Shown: one piece after another, positions 24,987 through 33,846 of the stretch
Layout of the letters: each line of letters opens with the position of its first letter
Numbering within the stretch: position 1 is the first letter of the stretch
Origin: Veillonellaceae bacterium
GTDB taxonomy: Bacteria; Bacillota; Negativicutes; Veillonellales; Veillonellaceae
NCBI GenBank assembly: GCA_900765165.1
Contig: CAAFQR010000056.1
Coordinates: forward strand, 1 to 55,902
Length of the DNA stretch: 55,902 nt
Direction of reading: 5' to 3'
Notes under the pieces: model-generated
What the model was told of the DNA's origin: nothing
The model's input: only the letters and a program-made list of their open reading frames with translations
Database searches by the model: none
Program-made: the position numbers and the translations under genes

Positions 24987-26276
24987 ATGGAGCAAGTTAA
25001 CGTCGGGTTATTGGGTTTCGGTACCGTTGGTGGCGGCACCTATGAGTTATTGACAAAAAATGCGGATATTATTGCTAACCGTACGGGTAGCAAGATTTGC
25101 GTTAAAAAAATATACGTTAGAAATCCGAAAAAATATGAAGCTGTACAGCTGCCGGAAGGCACCGTTTTCGTAGACGATGTACAGTCTGTATTGGAAGATC
25201 CGGACATTCAAATTGTAGTTGAAGTCATGGGTGGTACTACCTTTGCCGCTGAATGCGTCGAAACGGCGTTGCGCAACGGCCAAAACGTAGCTACAGCCAA
25301 TAAGGATTTATTAGCGGAAAAAGGTCCGTATTTATTGGATTTAGCCGCAAAAAACGGCGTAGATTTGCGCTATGAAGCCAGTGTATTAGGCGGTATTCCT
25401 ATTATTCGTACGCTTTACGATAGCCTTGGCGGCAATCGCATTACGGAGCTGGTTGGTATCATGAACGGTACGACGAACTTTATCTTGTCGAACATGACCG
25501 AACGCGGTGCCGGCTATGCAGAAGTATTGCAGGAAGCGCAGGCCTTAGGCTATGCGGAAGCGGATCCAACCGCTGACGTAGAAGGCTATGACGCAGCGCG
25601 TAAGCTTGCGATTTTGTCGTCTATCGCCTTCAACCGCCGCATCTTCTTTGATGATGTGCATTGCGAAGGGATTACGAAAATTGACGCTACGGACATTGCC
25701 TTTGGCAAGGAGTTCGGCTATACGGTTAAGCTGTTAGGTATTGCGAAGGAAACGAAGAAAGGCTTGTCCTTGAACGTGCATCCGTGCTTTATTTCTAACA
25801 ATCATCCGTTGGCTTCCGTACGCGGTTCCTACAACGCTATTTATGTGCGCGGCAACGGCATCGACGATGCTATGTTCTACGGCCGTGGCGCCGGCAGCTT
25901 GCCTACCGGTAGTGCGGTAGTAAGCGATGTTATGGAAATTGCGAAGAATGTAACCGCCGGTGCAACCGGTAAGCTTCGTCCGTTCTACTATCCGGACAAG
26001 AATCTGTATGCGCCGGGTAAAATCGAATCGTCCTATTACATGCGTTTGCTCGTAGATAACAGCACCGGTGTATTGGCGAAGGTAGCCGGCAAATTAGCCG
26101 AACAGCGTATTTCCGTACAGTCCGTTATTCAGCGTAATGAAGATGAACAGACCGCAACGCTTGCCATTGTAACTGCTGCATGTCCTCGTTCGTACCTGCT
26201 TAACGTTATCGATGCGTTCAACAATTTGCGCGTTGTAAAAGCAGTAGGTAGTGTTATTTGCATCATGGCTGACTAA
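24987..26276 (+). CDS. hom: Homoserine dehydrogenase
   Basis: Reduces aspartate semialdehyde to homoserine, the branch to threonine and methionine. N-terminal NAD(P) fold VGLLGFGTVGGGTYELL; ATANKDLLAEKGPYL; the catalytic region with MNGTTNFILSNM and EGYDAARKLAILSSIAF; and a C-terminal ACT domain (about 350-429, LRLLVDNSTGVLAKVAGKLAEQ split at 350-371) for feedback control. Length 429 is typical. thrB follows 13 bp after the stop. Confidence 0.95.
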   Translation: MEQVNVGLLGFGTVGGGTYELLTKNADIIANRTGSKICVKKIYVRNPKKYEAVQLPEGTVFVDDVQSVLEDPDIQIVVEVMGGTTFAAECVETALRNGQNVATANKDLLAEKGPYLLDLAAKNGVDLRYEASVLGGIPIIRTLYDSLGGNRITELVGIMNGTTNFILSNMTERGAGYAEVLQEAQALGYAEADPTADVEGYDAARKLAILSSIAFNRRIFFDDVHCEGITKIDATDIAFGKEFGYTVKLLGIAKETKKGLSLNVHPCFISNNHPLASVRGSYNAIYVRGNGIDDAMFYGRGAGSLPTGSAVVSDVMEIAKNVTAGATGKLRPFYYPDKNLYAPGKIESSYYMRLLVDNSTGVLAKVAGKLAEQRISVQSVIQRNEDEQTATLAIVTAACPRSYLLNVIDAFNNLRVVKAVGSVICIMAD

Positions 26277-26289
26277 GGAGGTTCATTTC

Positions 26290-27207
26290 ATGAAAAGCAT
26301 TACGGTTCGGGTACCGGCAACCAGTGCAAACTGCGGTCCCGGCTTTGATTGCCTTGGTTTGGCTTTAACTTTATATAACACGTTTTCGTTTACGCCGGAT
26401 GAAACGGCGACATCGAATAGCTATACCTTTGAAGGCTTTGGCGCCGATATTTTGGCAGCTGAAGATCCGGCTCACAATCTAGTGGGCGAAGCGATGCAGA
26501 AGGTTTTTGAAATCACTGTGAGCAAACCGGTGTACGGTCATTTGCATACGGTTACGGAAATTCCGCCATCTCGCGGTTTAGGCAGTAGCTCGACGGCTAT
26601 TGTAGCCGGTTTAATGCTAGCCAATCGCTTGGTGGAAAATCCCTTATCTAAAGATGCGTTATTGGAGCTGGCTACGGAGCTGGAAGGTCATCCGGACAAT
26701 GTAGCACCGGCTTTGTTGGGGAATTTAATTTGTGCAGTTAATCATTCGTCTGGTGTATTGCATACGATGATTACCATTCCGGACACGATGCGCTTTGCCG
26801 TAGCTGTACCGGATGTGTTGGTATCCACCGAATATGCGCGCAGTGTGTTACCACAGACGATTACGCATAAAAAAGCCGCCATTAACGTAAGCCATGCAGC
26901 GTTGTTCTTAACGTCCCTGTTACAGGGTAAAACGGAAAATTTGCAGGTGGCTATGGAGGATTTCCTTCATGTGCCGTATCGTCGCGAGCTTATCCCGCAT
27001 TGCGATGAAGCGTTTGAAGCGGCTTTAACGGGCGGTGCCTATGGCACGACTATTAGCGGTTCCGGTTCTACGCTCATTGCGTACTGCAATGAAGCGACGG
27101 TAGAGGAAACGGCACGCTTAATGGGTAAGGTCTTTACCTCCAACGGTATTGCATGTCATACATATACATTACCGGCGGACAGTGAAGGCGCCTTTTATAC
27201 AGAATAA
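26290..27207 (+). CDS. thrB: Homoserine kinase
   Basis: GHMP-family kinase making O-phosphohomoserine for threonine synthase. VPATSANCGPGFDCLGLAL at the N-terminus and the ATP loop PPSRGLGSSSTAIVAGL (about 85-101) are diagnostic; the C-terminal SGSGSTLIAY closes the fold. Length 305. ATG 26290 lies 8 bases after AAGGAGG (26275-26281), which spans the hom stop. thrC and lysC are not in the window. A terminator follows. Confidence 0.95.
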   Translation: MKSITVRVPATSANCGPGFDCLGLALTLYNTFSFTPDETATSNSYTFEGFGADILAAEDPAHNLVGEAMQKVFEITVSKPVYGHLHTVTEIPPSRGLGSSSTAIVAGLMLANRLVENPLSKDALLELATELEGHPDNVAPALLGNLICAVNHSSGVLHTMITIPDTMRFAVAVPDVLVSTEYARSVLPQTITHKKAAINVSHAALFLTSLLQGKTENLQVAMEDFLHVPYRRELIPHCDEAFEAALTGGAYGTTISGSGSTLIAYCNEATVEETARLMGKVFTSNGIACHTYTLPADSEGAFYTE

Positions 27208-27219
27208 TTGATGATTATC

Positions 27220-27258
27220 GCTCGGCACGAATCGTTCGTGGCCGGGCGTAATTTTTTT
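27220..27258 (+). terminator. Terminator after thrB
   Basis: Hairpin with core CACGAA/TTCGTG and extended GC arms (CTCGG with CCGGG, bulged), followed by a run of seven T. Confidence 0.8.
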
Positions 27259-27378
27259 GTTGTGTCTCCTTGTTGTATTATGATTTTATGTCATACTATA
27301 TCTATGTATGATAAAAAGGTATGAGTAATCAAAAAACAATATACCATATTTTGTATATCTATGATATAATAGTCACAT

Positions 27379-27455
27379 CGGGACGTAGCTCAGTTTGGTA
27401 GAGCGCTACCTTGGGGTGGTAGAGGTCGCAAGTTCAAATCTTGTCGTTCCGACCA
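27379..27455 (+). tRNA. tRNA-Pro (anticodon GGG)
   Basis: 77 nt with all helices: acceptor CGGGACG (27379-27385) with CGTTCCG, D-arm GCTCAGTTTGGTAGAGC, anticodon stem CTACC/GGTAG around TTGGGGT, T-arm with GTTCAAATC, discriminator A and encoded CCA (27453-27455). A TATAAT box at 27365-27370 sits just upstream. A T-run follows directly. Confidence 0.95.
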
Positions 27456-27507
27456 TTTTTTTATCCAAAATTTGATGATAATAAAAGAAAGAGGTACAAT
27501 TACAACT

Positions 27508-28383
27508 ATGAATAATGTGAAGACAGCTGTTTTACTTGCATTGATGACCGCTTTGTTGATGATAATCGGGCAGCTTGTCGGCGGCAAGACCGGTTTAATA
27601 ACAATGTTTGTCGTTTCTATGGGTATGAATTTCTTTGGCTACTGGAACAGTGACAAGTTAGTACTGTCCAGCTACGATGCACAGCAGATTACGCAGGCGG
27701 AAAATCCGAACCTGTACAATATGGTGGCTCGCTTGGCTAGAAATGGCAATTTGCCGATGCCTAAGGTGTACATTATCCAGTCCGAGGTTCCGAACGCATT
27801 TGCGACGGGCCGTAGTCCGGAACACGCAGCGGTAGCCGTTACGACGGGTATTATGAATTTGCTGACGGACGATGAAATCGAAGGTGTTTTGGGCCACGAA
27901 TTGACACATATAAAGCATCGTGATACGTTGATCAGCACAATTGCAGCCGGCATGGCTGGTGTAATTGCTATGGTGGCGAATATGATGCAGTTTTTTGCTA
28001 TATTCGGACGTAGTGATGACCGTGAAGGCAGTAGCAATCCGGCCGTTATGATTGCGACGATTATTTTAGCGCCTTTAGCCGCTGCGTTAATCCAGATGGC
28101 CATTTCGCGCTCTCGTGAATACTTAGCCGATGAAGGCGGTGCTGAGATTAGCGGTAAACCGATGGCTTTGGCATCGGCGTTGGCTAAAATTGAACACTAT
28201 GCACAGTACGGTGTATTGCCTGGTTCTAGTGAAGCACAGACCAGTGCAACGGCGCATATGTTTATCATTAACCCGTTGAGCGGTGTTAAAGATTTTGCAT
28301 CTTCGTTATTTAGTACGCATCCGTCCACTCAGGAACGAATTGCGCGTTTAAAAGAAATAGCTGTAAGAATGCATAAGGCTTAA
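27508..28383 (+). CDS. htpX: Membrane zinc metalloprotease HtpX
   Basis: M48-family membrane protease of protein quality control. Zinc site HELTH (about residue 130) in GVLGHELTHIKHRDTL, with the third ligand Glu in SREYLADEGGAE. Two N-terminal hydrophobic spans (LLALMTALLMIIG, MFVVSMGMNFF) and two more after the active site. Length 291. ATG 27508 is chosen over earlier in-frame codons because AGAGG lies upstream, with a rather long spacing of about 12 bases, so translation initiation may be weak. Confidence 0.92.
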   Translation: MNNVKTAVLLALMTALLMIIGQLVGGKTGLITMFVVSMGMNFFGYWNSDKLVLSSYDAQQITQAENPNLYNMVARLARNGNLPMPKVYIIQSEVPNAFATGRSPEHAAVAVTTGIMNLLTDDEIEGVLGHELTHIKHRDTLISTIAAGMAGVIAMVANMMQFFAIFGRSDDREGSSNPAVMIATIILAPLAAALIQMAISRSREYLADEGGAEISGKPMALASALAKIEHYAQYGVLPGSSEAQTSATAHMFIINPLSGVKDFASSLFSTHPSTQERIARLKEIAVRMHKA

Positions 28384-28424
28384 TTTCTTAGGCCTAAGGG
28401 CATTTGCAGAAGGAGGCCGGTAAA

Positions 28425-28832
28425 ATGGAACAAACCTTAGTATTAGTTAAACCGGATGGTGTTAAGAAAAAGCTGTGCGGGGAAATTTTGGCTCGTTATG
28501 AACGGAAGGGCTTAGACATTAAAGCCTTGAAGCTCATGCAGGTGCCGGAAGAATTAGCAGCGCAACATTACGCAGAACACAAGGACAAACCGTTCTTCCG
28601 TGAATTGATCGATTTCATTACCTCAGGTCCTGTATTGGCTATGGTATTGAGCGGCGAAAACGCAGTGGCCGCTGTTCGTAAATTGAACGGCGCTACCAAT
28701 CCGTTAGAAGCAGCACCGGGTACCATTCGTGGCGATTACGGCTTGTTGATCAATGAAAATGTAGTGCACGCATCGGATGCGCCGGAAACGGCACAGCGTG
28801 AAATAGCTCTTTGGTTTCCCGAATTAGCATAA
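28425..28832 (+). CDS. ndk: Nucleoside diphosphate kinase
   Basis: Transfers gamma phosphate among nucleotides through a phospho-His. LVLVKPDGVKKKLCGEI at the N-terminus, AMVLSGENAV, GTIRGDYG, and the catalytic His in NVVHASDAPE (about residue 116). Length 135 is close to the family norm. ATG 28425 follows AAGGAGG with 8-base spacing. Confidence 0.95.
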   Translation: MEQTLVLVKPDGVKKKLCGEILARYERKGLDIKALKLMQVPEELAAQHYAEHKDKPFFRELIDFITSGPVLAMVLSGENAVAAVRKLNGATNPLEAAPGTIRGDYGLLINENVVHASDAPETAQREIALWFPELA

Positions 28833-28864
28833 TTCGGTTTCCTAAGATTTTGGTTTCCCGAATT
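28811..28864 (+). repeat. 15-bp direct repeat at the ndk end
   Basis: TTGGTTTCCCGAATT occurs at 28811-28825 (end of the ndk coding region) and again at 28850-28864 (before the next ribosome site), with a partial third copy (AATTCGGTTTCCT) between. It looks like local duplication of the 3' end of ndk. Confidence 0.75.
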
Positions 28865-28880
28865 GTAAGGAGTGATGACC

Positions 28881-29381
28881 GTGTCCAAAGTATATACCAA
28901 AACAGGTGACAAAGGAACTACGGCGCTTTACACGGGCGAACGTCTGCCTAAAGCGTCTTTGCGAGTGGAAGCATACGGTACAATTGATGAATTGCAAGCT
29001 GTACTGGGTGTAGCTCGGGCGTTTTCGAAACATGATGACATTAAAGAAGTTATCCGCAACATCCAAGTAGAATTGTGGACCTTGATGGCTGACATTGCCA
29101 GCATCGGCCAAGAACCGAAGATTACGGATGCTCACATTGAAAATCTGGAACACATTATCGACACCTATGATGCGAAGATGGAACCGTTGACGAAGTTCAT
29201 CGTTCCTGGTGACAAACCGGAATCGGCGTTGTTGCATCAGTGTCGTACCATTACCCGTCGTGCTGAACGGGCACTGTGGCGTGCAGCCGAAGAAAACGAA
29301 ATTCACGAAGTGGATATTCGGTACTTGAATCGTTTGTCCGACTGTTGCTATATGTTGGCTCGGGCCGAATTTGAATTGTAA
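28881..29381 (+). CDS. pduO: Cob(I)alamin adenosyltransferase (PduO type)
   Basis: Attaches the adenosyl group of ATP to cobalamin. The N-terminal VYTKTGDKGTTALYTGER is the ATP loop of this family; later motifs are RVEAYGTIDELQAVLG, FIVPGDKPESALLHQCRTI and RYLNRLSDCCYMLAR. Length 166. GTG 28881 is preferred, 7 bases after AAGGAG; ATG 28875 would leave almost no spacing. It lies about 500 bp before the cobalamin assembly genes, on the same strand but behind a terminator. Confidence 0.9.
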   Translation: MSKVYTKTGDKGTTALYTGERLPKASLRVEAYGTIDELQAVLGVARAFSKHDDIKEVIRNIQVELWTLMADIASIGQEPKITDAHIENLEHIIDTYDAKMEPLTKFIVPGDKPESALLHQCRTITRRAERALWRAAEENEIHEVDIRYLNRLSDCCYMLARAEFEL

Positions 29382-29429
29382 TTTGGCAGTAAGTATGGGC
29401 AGTGATTCTAGGAAAAACTGTCAGTAAAT

Positions 29430-29475
29430 AAAAAAGCTATGTTACCGAGTCGTTCGTGTAACATAGCTTTTTTTA
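29430..29475. terminator. Bidirectional terminator
   Basis: 16-bp perfect stem (29430-29445 with 29458-29473) flanked by an A-run and T-run; serves the converging adenosyltransferase and hypothetical genes. Confidence 0.92.
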
Positions 29476-29490
29476 TGTACTGAATTCGAT

Positions 29491-29829
29491 TTACTGAACC
29501 TGCGGCGGATTGTTCAAAGCGTCTTCCGGGCTGGGATAGTAGAAGAACACATTGGCAATGCTGTTCTTGAACTTATCGCGGATTTTAGCGGCTGCAATAG
29601 TTTCGAATTCGATGAGTTCGTCTGCTTTCAAGTCGCCATCTTCAACGAGGACTAAGAGCTGCGGCTGTACTTCCGGCGCCCCTTCCGGTACCTGGTCTTC
29701 CGATAACGGCAAGTTTACCACAATGCGAGCGGTTGCTACGTATTGATCGTTTTCATTGGTAAGCATGGCGCGGTACGTGTTTTCCCACAGCGTAGCCATT
29801 AATTTGACGTTTAAATTGTTGACTTTCAT
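29491..29829 (-). CDS. Hypothetical protein, 112 residues
   Basis: Not recognised. It begins MKVNNLNVKLMATLWENTY, has a central acidic Pro-containing stretch (LSEDQVPEGAPEVQPQ) and ends in a short segment with NVFFYYPSPED. No signal peptide or membrane span is visible; it is soluble and acidic. AGGAGTG lies 6 bases before the start codon and a shared terminator follows, so it looks like a real single gene. It is divergent from cobU with an 80-bp gap; nothing in the sequence links it to cobalamin. Confidence 0.75.
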   Translation of the reverse strand: MKVNNLNVKLMATLWENTYRAMLTNENDQYVATARIVVNLPLSEDQVPEGAPEVQPQLLVLVEDGDLKADELIEFETIAAAKIRDKFKNSIANVFFYYPSPEDALNNPPQVQ

Positions 29830-29909
29830 AAGAACACTCCTTATTTCAAAATGATTTCAAATAGTATATTACAAAACTATTTCATAAATGTACAGAAGGA
29901 TTTTTTACT

Positions 29910-30506
29910 ATGCGTATGATTTCTACAGATGAAAAAGCACCGGCCGGCCGGATTGTGCTGTGTACCGGTGGCGCTCGCAGCGGCAAAAGTGAGTTTGCCG
30001 AGCACCTCGTGCTGTCCCTGGATGGACAAAAGGGCTATGTGGCCACCAGTCAAGCCTTTGACGATGAAATGAAAGACCGTATCGCCAAGCATCGCGAACG
30101 CCGCGGTCCCCAGTGGCGAAATTTTGAAATTCCCTTTAAATTACATGAAACATGGGCAACAGTTTTGTCACAATGTGATATTATATTGGTAGACTGTTTA
30201 ACCATGTATACGACGAACGCTATGTTGCAGGATAATCCGGATACGCAGGAACAGTGTCATCAGCTGGAACAACAACTAATGGCTGAGCTGACTGATGTTA
30301 TCGAACAGGCGCGCAAGGCCAATAAAACCGTAGTCTTTGTGACTAACGAATTAGGCCTTGGCATCGTACCGGACAATGCGATGGCGCGTCATTTCCGTGA
30401 TATTGCGGGCCTAGTGAATCAAACAGTAGCCGCCAAAGCCGATGAGGTATATTTGACGCTAAGCGGCATTACCATAGAAATTAAATCTCGGGAGGTAGTT
30501 TTGTAA
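29910..30506 (+). CDS. cobU: Adenosylcobinamide kinase / adenosylcobinamide-phosphate guanylyltransferase
   Basis: Phosphorylates adenosylcobinamide and then transfers GMP from GTP to give the GDP derivative used by CobS. P-loop GGARSGKSEFAE (about 21-32), the guanylylated His candidate in IAKHRERRG (about 60) and NELGLGIVP near 150 fit CobU. Length 198 is slightly longer than usual owing to an N-terminal extension. The stop overlaps the cobQ start (TAATG). No cobalamin riboswitch is seen in the short leader. Confidence 0.93.
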   Translation: MRMISTDEKAPAGRIVLCTGGARSGKSEFAEHLVLSLDGQKGYVATSQAFDDEMKDRIAKHRERRGPQWRNFEIPFKLHETWATVLSQCDIILVDCLTMYTTNAMLQDNPDTQEQCHQLEQQLMAELTDVIEQARKANKTVVFVTNELGLGIVPDNAMARHFRDIAGLVNQTVAAKADEVYLTLSGITIEIKSREVVL

Positions 30507-32029
30507 TGGCAAAGAAAATTATGTTCCAAGGAACCAGTTCCAATGTAGGTAAGAGTATTTTAGCTACTGCGTTTTGCCGCATTTTTTATCGTCGTGGCTT
30601 GAAGACGGTTCCGTTCAAGGCACAGAATATGGCGCTCAATTCCTATGTGACGAAGTGGGGCGATGAAATCGGTCGCGCTCAGGTGGCACAGGCGGAGGCA
30701 GCCGGCATTGATCCTATCGTACAGATGAATCCCGTTTTGTTAAAGCCGACGGGCAATCAGTCGTCCCAGGTGGTGCTCATGGGGAAGCCGGTTGGCGTTT
30801 ACAGCGCTCAGGAATACCATACAAATTACTCCTTGAAGGCTCTCGACAAAGTTAAGGAAAGCTTTGCGTTCCTCGATAAAAACTATGAAATGATCGTCAT
30901 CGAAGGTGCCGGCAGTCCTGCCGAAGTGAACCTGAAGGCGAACGATATTGTAAACATGCGCGTCGCTAAGATGGGCCATGTGCCGGTTATGCTCATTGCC
31001 GACATTGACCGTGGCGGTGCTATTGCGTCCGTTGTGGGCACGTTGGAATTGCTGGAACCGGAAGAACGTGACTTAGTAAAGGGCATCATCATCAATAAGT
31101 TTCGCGGTGACATCAAATTGTTGCAGCCGGCTGTTGATTTCATCGAGCAGAAAACGGGCAAAAAGGTAGTTGGCGTCGTACCGGCTATCGACAAGCTGGA
31201 CATCGACGAAGAAGACTCTGTAGCCCTCGAATCGAAGCACGAAGCGGTTAATCGCGATATTACCATTGCGGTGCTTCAGACGCCGAAGATTTCGAACTTC
31301 ACCGACTTCGATGCGTTAGCTTACGAACCGGACGTTTCGGTACGCTTTGTGCGTCCCGGCGACAGCATTGGCACGCCGGATTTGGTGATTATCCCTGGTT
31401 CCAAGAATACCTTGGCTGACCTTGATTATTTGCAGAAGAATGGCTATGCCGCTGAAATAAAAGCCCTCCACGAACAGGGCACGCCGGTGCTCGGCATTTG
31501 CGGTGGTAACCAGATGTTGGGTCAGCGCCTCCTCGATCCGGATGGCGTCGAAGGGGACATTCCGGAACTCGAAGGTCTTGGCTTATTGCCGACGGAAACC
31601 CATATGACCGGCACGAAGCTCACTCACCAGGTAACGTTCTCTACGGAATCGTTGACGTTCTTAGGTGAACGCTTTGATGGCACCGGCCTTCGCGGCTACG
31701 AAATTCACATGGGCCGCACCGAATCGGTAGCACCGACCACCCATTGCTTCACCATTACGAGCCGCAGCGAACAGCCGGTTGAGGCGACGGACGGTTTCAT
31801 GAGCCCGGACGGCCTCGTTATGGGCACATACATTCACGGCATTCTCGACAATGACGATTTGCGTCGTCATTTGCTCAATTGCTTGCGTAAGCATAAGGGC
31901 CTCGAACCGTTGCCGAAGATGTTTGACTACTTAGGCCATAAGGAAGCGGCGTACAACCGATTAGCGGACATTGTAGAAGCTAATTTGGATATGGACTACA
32001 TTGATTCCTTGCTGGCTCAGCAGGACTAG
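30506..32029 (+). CDS. cobQ: Cobyric acid synthase
   Basis: ATP- and glutamine-dependent amidation of the corrin side chains. The N-terminal synthetase domain starts with MFQGTSSNVGKSILATAFC; the C-terminal class I glutamine amidotransferase domain has the nucleophile Cys in PVLGICGGNQMLG (about residue 333) and the catalytic His in GTYIHGILDND. Length 507 is normal. GGGAGG precedes the ATG, which overlaps the cobU stop. Confidence 0.96.
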   Translation: MAKKIMFQGTSSNVGKSILATAFCRIFYRRGLKTVPFKAQNMALNSYVTKWGDEIGRAQVAQAEAAGIDPIVQMNPVLLKPTGNQSSQVVLMGKPVGVYSAQEYHTNYSLKALDKVKESFAFLDKNYEMIVIEGAGSPAEVNLKANDIVNMRVAKMGHVPVMLIADIDRGGAIASVVGTLELLEPEERDLVKGIIINKFRGDIKLLQPAVDFIEQKTGKKVVGVVPAIDKLDIDEEDSVALESKHEAVNRDITIAVLQTPKISNFTDFDALAYEPDVSVRFVRPGDSIGTPDLVIIPGSKNTLADLDYLQKNGYAAEIKALHEQGTPVLGICGGNQMLGQRLLDPDGVEGDIPELEGLGLLPTETHMTGTKLTHQVTFSTESLTFLGERFDGTGLRGYEIHMGRTESVAPTTHCFTITSRSEQPVEATDGFMSPDGLVMGTYIHGILDNDDLRRHLLNCLRKHKGLEPLPKMFDYLGHKEAAYNRLADIVEANLDMDYIDSLLAQQD

Positions 32030-32047
32030 TCGGGCGGTGCGTTTCTT

Positions 32048-33025
32048 ATGAATTGGTTCTATCAGAATTCGCAGTATTTTATCCCTTTATGGGCCTTTCT
32101 GCTGGACTGCCTCATCGGCGATCCACGCAGTAAATACCATCCGGTAGTGCTCATCGGTCGCGTCATTTCCTATTTAGAGCATTTGCTCTACGGCGAACAC
32201 GACGAGCCGCGGGTGCAGTTCTTGTACGGCTTGCTGACAGTGGCATTAACGCTACTTATCGTCACTGGCATTGGCTTCTTGCTGCTGTTAATTGCCGGTG
32301 CTATTAACTACTGGGTGGCATACGCTGTTGAAATTATCTTGGTGTACATTACCATTAGCCCGCGGTCCTTGGCATCGGCCGGTGCTGAGCTGGCCGGTTT
32401 GTTGGCGCGCGGAAATATTAAGGAAGCCCGCCGCAAGGTAGGCTGGATTGTAGGCCGCGATACGACGGAGCTTGACGAAAGTGAAATTACCCGCGCCACT
32501 ATCGAAACGGTAGCGGAAAATACGGTGGATGGCATCGTTTCGCCGTTGCTGTTTTTCGCCGTGTTTGGTCCTCTTGGTGCGCTGGCGTATCGCGCAGCGA
32601 ACACGATGGACTCCATGCTAGGGTATAAAAATAAACGGTATATGTATTTTGGTCGTGCCGCAGCACGCTTTGATGATATTTTGAACTTCATACCGGCACG
32701 AATTACGTTGTTATTGTATTTATTGTCTGCTAAAATTTTAAAGCACGATGTGAAAAATGCGTGGCGCATTGCTATGCGCGATGCATCGAAGCATCCAAGC
32801 CCGAACGGCGGCTATGCGGAAGCACCGGTGGCCGGTGCGCTCCATATTCGCCTAGGAGGCTACAATAAATATGGTGATCAAATGACGTTCCGCGCCTACA
32901 TGGGTGATCCGGATGTGAAGATGAAGGGTATACACATTAAGAAAACGATTGGTATGATGTATGTGTGTACCTTCTTGGCAGTACTGCTCGCTATGGGTAT
33001 TGCTAGATTGGCGGTGATTGTATGA
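32048..33025 (+). CDS. cbiB: Adenosylcobinamide-phosphate synthase CbiB
   Basis: Inner-membrane enzyme joining cobyric acid to (R)-1-aminopropan-2-ol O-2-phosphate. Family sequence: DCLIGDPRSKYHPVVLIGRVI (about 19-39), GRDTTELDESEITRATIETVAENTVDG (about 140-166), AANTMDSMLGYKNKRY and DASKHPSPNGGYAEAPVAGAL. Four to five hydrophobic spans; 325 residues. Its end overlaps cobS by four bases. Confidence 0.95.
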   Translation: MNWFYQNSQYFIPLWAFLLDCLIGDPRSKYHPVVLIGRVISYLEHLLYGEHDEPRVQFLYGLLTVALTLLIVTGIGFLLLLIAGAINYWVAYAVEIILVYITISPRSLASAGAELAGLLARGNIKEARRKVGWIVGRDTTELDESEITRATIETVAENTVDGIVSPLLFFAVFGPLGALAYRAANTMDSMLGYKNKRYMYFGRAAARFDDILNFIPARITLLLYLLSAKILKHDVKNAWRIAMRDASKHPSPNGGYAEAPVAGALHIRLGGYNKYGDQMTFRAYMGDPDVKMKGIHIKKTIGMMYVCTFLAVLLAMGIARLAVIV

Positions 33026-33756
33026 ATTCATTTTTTATTGGTTTACAGTTTTTAACGCGTCTTAAATTGGTAAAACAAACGGAATGGACGGTGGAAGGAT
33101 TTGGCCGCAGTGTGCTATACTTTCCATTAGTAGGGATGGTTATCGGGGCGTTTATGGCGCTCATTTGGTGGCTCTTGCATGACCGTATGTCACCGCAGCT
33201 GTTGGGCCTCATCTTGGTAGCCTTCGAATTCCTCTTTACCGGCGGTCTTCACGCCGATGGCTTCATGGATACCTGTGATGGGTTATTCTCCGGTCGTGAC
33301 CGTGAACGGAAGCTGGAAATCATGAAGGATAGCCGCGTCGGCTCTAATGGCGTCGTAGGTTTCGTGTTCTTGACGCTGTTGAAATGGCAGTTAATTGCCA
33401 ATTTAACCGGCGTGTACACGTTGATTTTATTGTTTATCATTCCGACCTTGAGTCGTTATTCCTTGAGCATGAGTGTGCGCTTATTCAAATACGCGCGCCC
33501 GGAAGGCATGGGGAAGGCGTTCGCTATGTCGTCGCCGTCTTATACAATGCTGGTATCCACGTTTTGGGCTGTGTTACCGCTCATTCCCTTTACGTGGCTT
33601 TATGCGTTGTTCTTTGGCTTGACCATCGCATTGAATTTAATTTACAACTCCTATATTTCCAAACATTTAGGAGGCTTAACGGGGGACACCTATGGCTTTG
33701 TGGTTGAATTAACAGAGCTTAGCTTGTTGTTAGCCGCCGTATTACTTGGTTTTTAG
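33022..33756 (+). CDS. cobS: Adenosylcobinamide-GDP ribazoletransferase (cobalamin synthase)
   Basis: Membrane enzyme joining AdoCbi-GDP with alpha-ribazole (phosphate). Diagnostic GGLHADGFMDTCDGLFSGRD (about 73-92) carries the metal-binding acidic residues, then KLEIMKDSRVGSNGVVGF. Several hydrophobic spans; 244 residues. Coupled to cbiB by ATGA-type overlap. Confidence 0.95.
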   Translation: MNSFFIGLQFLTRLKLVKQTEWTVEGFGRSVLYFPLVGMVIGAFMALIWWLLHDRMSPQLLGLILVAFEFLFTGGLHADGFMDTCDGLFSGRDRERKLEIMKDSRVGSNGVVGFVFLTLLKWQLIANLTGVYTLILLFIIPTLSRYSLSMSVRLFKYARPEGMGKAFAMSSPSYTMLVSTFWAVLPLIPFTWLYALFFGLTIALNLIYNSYISKHLGGLTGDTYGFVVELTELSLLLAAVLLGF

Positions 33757-33846
33757 CTGCTTGTTGTGACGATTCGCTTGTTAGTCTCAAAAGGCGCAGG
33801 CGTCTTGTTATCACTGTTTGTTGTTAGCTGTACGGGGAGGTAGAGT

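Noticed and set aside
27390..27587. Minus-strand frame across the tRNA-Pro gene encoding a WSERQDLNLRP-type peptide
   Set aside because: This peptide is the well-known antisense translation of tRNA sequence and is not a gene.
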